In this document: positions 59,258 through 64,000 of the stretch, piece by piece
Numbering within the stretch: the stretch's first letter is position 1
Layout of the letters: every line of letters starts with the position of its first letter
From: Thunnus maccoyii
Lineage: Eukaryota > Chordata > Actinopteri > Scombriformes > Scombridae
Reading direction: 5' to 3'
Length of the DNA: 64,000 nt
NCBI RefSeq assembly: GCF_910596095.1
Contig: NC_056533.1
Span: 4,208,501-4,272,500 of the forward strand
Position numbers and translations under genes: made by a program
Notes under the pieces: generated by a model
Told to the model about the DNA's origin: nothing
The model's input: the letters and a program-made list of their open reading frames with translations, nothing else
Database searches by the model: none

Positions 59258-62200
59258 ATGTTTTTGTTGCAAGACCCAAATTGTATAGCGGTTCACTGGG
59301 AAAGCTCCCGGCACTCCAGATGGCCAGTCGCTTTTGAGTCTGCTGGTATGGCTTGTATGAGGTCACTCTCTTGACCAATGATCTGTGCAGGTTTCAGCTG
59401 TTGACTGGCAGCACTGTCAGTGTTTAGAATAACTATTATAATATTATAATAGTTAGTTTTTCTAACAAAGAAACCCTAAAGGCATTTTATTAGGCTTTAA
59501 TGGGTAATAATATTAAAAATAATATGAAAATGAGGCTATTTCTCATTTTGCAGAGGAACCCTTGGTCATACTATTCCAATTTACAGAGGTTAGACCACAG
59601 TTAAAATCAGCCAATTAGGATGGACTGCTGAATTGTAAGATATATGTAGCTTCCATAACTGCACCATAAACAACAAGGTATAAACTGATTTTATGTTTCA
59701 ATATGACATACAGTATAACAAAACACAAAATGAGCTTCAAAAGGAAAATGATTATGTACCTTTTGGTGTATACTGATGGGGTTTTTTTGTTTTGTTTTGT
59801 TTGTTTGTTTTCTGTTAAATACTGTATATATCACAGAGAAATAATCAGGTCAGTGTTCTTGTGAAGTAGATCCAAAGATTTGACATTTTTGGAGGATCTT
59901 ATGTGAAAATATGAAAGAATATTAAACTACATGTTTTACATATTTTTGTCAATATTTCATTTGACAGAAGCCAGGTTTACAAATTCCTCTGATATGATCC
60001 ATTGTTGATGTTGCATGTGATATATGTGAAAATATTTTTCTGTTCACAAAGTTCTCTTACATACAAAGTCACACATAAAAAAGTGTTAATTCCAATAAGT
60101 TAATGAGATAAATGTCAACATTTAATGTGATATGTATTATATATATATATATCTGTTATTGAGTGCTGACTCATTTCACAGGAAAGAAAACTAAAACGGT
60201 ATGTAAGTATCTGAAAATATGAGTGATTTTTATTAACATAATTGGTTATTAGCAAATGATGATCAGTAACTGGAGGACATAATTTGCCCTCCCTTTATCC
60301 ACCACTGCTTCACTGCCTCTTCGCTGACTGGGAGAACTGGGTTGGAACTGTAGGAGCAAAGCTACTGTGCCACCTAGCTTCAGAAAATGCTGCTGTTTTT
60401 CAGGCCACACAGACTTTACAGTTCAACAGCGTGTTTCCACTGTAGCTGTTCACTGGAGAGAATAAAGAGTTGTGCTATTTCTGCCTGCTGTGTGCTTTTG
60501 AACGTTTCCATGTTTTATTGTCTTTCTCTGGGTGGGATTCCTCCTGTCTGACAGCACACAGAGCACAATAAATAATTGGAGTGGACAACATTTTAGGTCA
60601 ACAAGAACTAGTCTGGGAATGGGTTTGAACTTAGAACCACTATGACAAGGTTTTTTGTTTCTTAATTTATTTTTTAATTCTATTTGATTTCACTGTTTAG
60701 CTTTTAAGGTGTCTTTTTTCAGGAAAACTAATCCATTACTAATGACATATGATTTATGATTACTCTGGAGCAAAATATATTTTTCAGTTACTTTCTGAAA
60801 GTACATGCAGACACATTATTTTATTTTGTTGTTTTTTCAGGAAGCAATATTTTGCAACATTCTGTAAGTGAGTTTACAGATTCACACCATTGTCAGTGAA
60901 GGGCCAAAGTTCTTGTGCAATGAGTTTTTTCCGCTTTCACCCTTTCCACAACTACCACCACCTAAATTTAAAAATTGTGTTTTGCTTTTTCTTACTTTCT
61001 TTGGATGTTTCTTATTGTATTTGGATACTTTTCTGTGCTGAGAGATGTATGTGCAGGGTTTGTATTCACATTAATCTGCTGATGGGGGAGAAAGTTTCTC
61101 TGTGCTCACCTTAAATCTGAGTTTAATACACAAGCCATAGATTTATTTTAAGATTCTGTAACTGGTTGATTGAACTAAAAAAAACATACGATACAAGAAT
61201 TAATTTAACATGTTTTAAAACTGTGTGGTAGGGATGTTCAACAATGGATCAAATGCCTGTGTATGAAAGGAGTCGCTCACAGTGATGAACCCACAGAGAA
61301 TTATCACCAGGTCAGCAGGTCCATAGAGCTGCTGCAGAGTCTTTCAGCATCTTTCAGCTCATTGTTTTGGTTTTACTGTCACTGTTTTACTGTTTGCTGT
61401 ACACTACCTGACCAGCACCAAACAGCAGACAGACACAGTCACCAACTAGCTGGTGAACATAGTTGAGCATTTAGCAGCTGAAGAGTCAGATATTTCCCTC
61501 AGGAGTTGGTGGAGACCAAAACAGAGCTAAATAGGAGAGTAAATATTGAATTTAGAGACCCTGCACACTCATGGTACATCCACACAGGTGATTTCACTTA
61601 TTTTGGCTGATTAGACTTTCTTCCCAAGAAAAACAACACAATAGGTCGTAATGTGAGTCGCCCAAAAACGACATATAGTTATATTTGAGTGACAAATACC
61701 ATCTGCTGACTGCAGTAATTATGACCCGGAGCAGTGGTGTAGTTCAGATAACGTATATAAAAGTTGGCAATCTTCCTCACTCGGAGGAGGAGGGGTGGAT
61801 GGAGGCATCAACCTAACAGTGGACTATGCAGTAAGAGACTGCTGTTCATTTCCCTTTTTCAACTGTGAGTCGGGACAGTTTTGTAAAAACCAGAACGATC
61901 ATCCCCTAACCTTATTATTGTAACCATGATGACAAGGATCGCCTAGTTTTGTTGAACCTGTGAGGGCAGGACAAATAATACCTTCATCAGTCTTACTGGT
62001 ACAGTACAGTACAGCCACCTTTAATCTATGCAGAGGTGTAATTAGCTAGAATAACTAAAAACACCTGTGCAAGGCCTTTAAATCTCCTGAATGTGTAAAT
62101 TAGCAACTGTTTGTCCACCATATCAACTTAAAAGGTGATAATATGTCAGTGTTGTTTTTACAGCTTGTTCTGCTGCACCCAAGGTAGCAAAAAATATTAG

Positions 62201-63080
62201 TTAATCCAGGTTTAAGCAGGTGACTGCAGGTTACTTGTCATTGTGCTCGTAGTCTGTCAAAGTAAAACAACTGCTAGCATAACTAGCGTCTGTCAAATGC
62301 TTGGTGCTGATGCTGCCTCAGTCAGCTGTTAACTGACATGTCTGTTGTATTTTCTTACATAATGCCGTTGCAAGTTTGCATTCTTACCTCCAAAGTTGAC
62401 TGTTAGTCTTGAATTGAACATAAATGCTAAGAGACATAGCCGATAGAAACTCTCAAAAGATGGAGGAAGTTTGAAGGAAAATAACTGTAGTGATGAATCT
62501 GGTTTAGGCTGGATTGTTTTTTTTACTTGCCCATCGGACACAAGACAAAAGAGATTTTCTATTTTTACTTAATGATGAATAATGTGTGAAAAGTATCAGT
62601 GACCTGACTTTTAAAATATGACAAAATGCCTTGAATGCATTGTGTTGCAGCTAAGATTAATATTAGGGTTAGTCTTATGTTAGTCTTCAGGCAAGAAATG
62701 TAGTGAATGAATGTCCTGAAAAGTCTAGAGTTAGTGCCAAACTAGGATGACAATGGCTGTGTGTAAGTGTGTGTAAGTTTAAACTGTACCGATCATGGTA
62801 GTCTTTATTTTTGAACTCAGTGTCCTTTCAAAAAGTAGTTCTATGACATGTGAGTGAATATATTGTAGACATGCTTTTTCAGTAGGTGACACTGTGTGAA
62901 GGTTCAAAGATGTTCCACCTGCAGCAAAGTTCAAAGCTCTTCCACCTGCCGTTGATCCGACTGTAAGGAAATTGGAAGGCCGGGCCTGATGCCAAACCAC
63001 AGGCGGGCGTGGAGCGCTGCAGCAGATGGATGTGTTTGGGGCTGAGGGGACTTTGATGATGAAGCTCCTATACTGTGGAC

Positions 63081-63120
<40 letters not shown>

Positions 63121-63124
63121 ACAC
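63081..63124. repeat. (CA)n microsatellite, about 44 bp
   Basis: CA run with a GC and a GA interruption near its ends. Confidence 0.92.
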
Positions 63125-63804
63125 ATACTGCATGGCCCTCAGCTGTTTTCTTGGTGAAGTAATCTGGATACTATATGTCAGTACTGGCAACAACTGTTAC
63201 ATTCATAGTATGTGAAGATGAACTGAAATGAAGTAGGAGGAAATGCCGATGTGATAAACTGATATGATATTCACTGTTCATAACAGCTAAAGTAGGTATG
63301 ACAGAAAAAATGAGTTTGTCTCTGTCCGTGACGTCATGAGAACTGCAAGGTCAAGTTGAAGGCTGCAATAGTGACTACATTTAGATGCACAGAATAATCC
63401 ATTTTGTGTGCATGTAAACATATTCTTCTTTGAAAAGGCCAATGTTCCTACTAAACTATTCCACTAATATTCCTATTTACATGCAGCCATGTATCCACAC
63501 TGGTGGTGGACTTGTTCGACTGCGTAAACACAGCCTCCCACTTTCATTTGTTCAACAACCTTCTTAAAAAGGTTGGCGTTGTGATATCCACATATGTCCA
63601 AAAACCTGTTGATATCTAAGTCTTTCAAAATGTTTAAAAGTAAGTGTGTTTTGCCTTCAGACCAGAAACGTGGGCTTTTCCTTTGGGAATGCATCTCTAT
63701 CCCAGCCTTGCAAACTGTTGGCTAGTTGGTTTGTTTACAATGCACAGAGCTGACCATAAACAGGCAAGAGGCCATGTGTTGCCAACTGTGGTAAAAACCC
63801 TATT

Positions 63805-63885
63805 TGAGCCTAGGGATGGGTATCGAGAACCGGTACTAAATTGGTACCAGTTCCTGACTGGTCAGTATCGAAATACTGATAAGCT
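63805..63885 (+). repeat. Fish interspersed repeat start (AGGGATGGGTATCGAGAACC)
   Basis: AGGGATGGGTATCGAGAACC, then GGTACTAAATTGGTACC, the recognisable end of a common fish repeat family. The interior may run to the window edge. Confidence 0.55.
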
Positions 63886-64000
63886 CCTGGACAAATGGTG
63901 CTGCTATTGATATTTATGTAACGTTAAATCATTCTAACAAAGCTGGCGTGGGTGGCAATAATGTATCTTAACGCTGGTAGCCACCCGCCATAAAATGGAA

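Larger units (their letters stand above)
57136..63795. other. Gene-free stretch to the right edge, with microsatellites
   Basis: Simple repeats: GT at about 57985-58015, (TG)24 at 59209-59256, AT at about 60135-60153, CA at about 63081-63124. No exon of a neighbouring gene was recognised. Confidence 0.45.

Noticed and set aside
59032..59378. Several histidine/threonine- or cysteine/valine-rich frames
   Set aside because: They are translations of CA/GT microsatellites; the same applies at 13.2, 39.9, 48.5, 52.7, 58.0 and 63.1 kb.
61754..61763. TATATAAAAG promoter-like site on the plus strand
   Set aside because: No downstream exon or coding frame supports a gene, and the surrounding phrases look repeat-derived.
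1..64000. CRISPR arrays, operons, tRNA or rRNA genes
   Set aside because: None was seen; the sequence is vertebrate nuclear DNA and no tRNA-like cloverleaf or rRNA segment was recognised.

Overview
This is vertebrate nuclear DNA, almost certainly from a ray-finned (probably percomorph) fish. The evidence is three intron-split fibroblast growth factor genes whose proteins closely match teleost fgf19, fgf4 and fgf3, plus many repeats of types familiar from fish genomes: hAT-like MITEs, a Tc1 transposase fossil, a LINE tail and long CA/GT microsatellites. No database was searched, so the species is not named.

Layout: all three genes lie on the minus strand in the order fgf19 (291-713, last exon beyond the left edge), fgf4 (18265-21507) and fgf3 (30112-32144). 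This is the same order and orientation as the conserved vertebrate FGF19-FGF4-FGF3 block (human 11q13), which normally has ccnd1 and lto1 beyond fgf19, here off the left edge. Each gene has the standard FGF three-exon plan, and every middle exon is exactly 104 bp with the same splice phases. No other protein gene was found. From about 32.5 kb to 64 kb there is no recognisable exon, so the right half reads as a gene desert upstream of fgf3, where developmental enhancers would be expected.

Region by region: 0.3-0.7 kb fgf19; 0.7-18.2 kb intergenic, with nested hAT MITEs, a LINE relic, GT microsatellites and two TIR elements; 18.3-21.7 kb fgf4 with a clear TATA box; 22-30 kb intergenic, with a split minisatellite and a foldback element; 30.1-32.4 kb fgf3; 32.5-64 kb gene-free, with a Tc1 fossil (35.1-35.7 kb), a motif-rich unique block (36.5-37.3 kb), and a 1.65 kb inverted-repeat element (50.4-52.1 kb) that contains a 179-bp copied insert flanked by 34-bp direct repeats.

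Together the genes encode secreted FGF ligands: Fgf3 and Fgf4 are paracrine, heparan-sulfate-dependent signals of early development, and Fgf19 belongs to the FGF19/21/23 subfamily that acts with Klotho co-receptors. The most notable unexplained points are in-frame N-terminal extensions upstream of the fgf4 AUG (from an AUG) and the fgf3 AUG (from a CUG), the 179-bp insert, and a hammerhead-ribozyme-like signature in the arms of the inverted-repeat element. No novel multi-gene system was identified.
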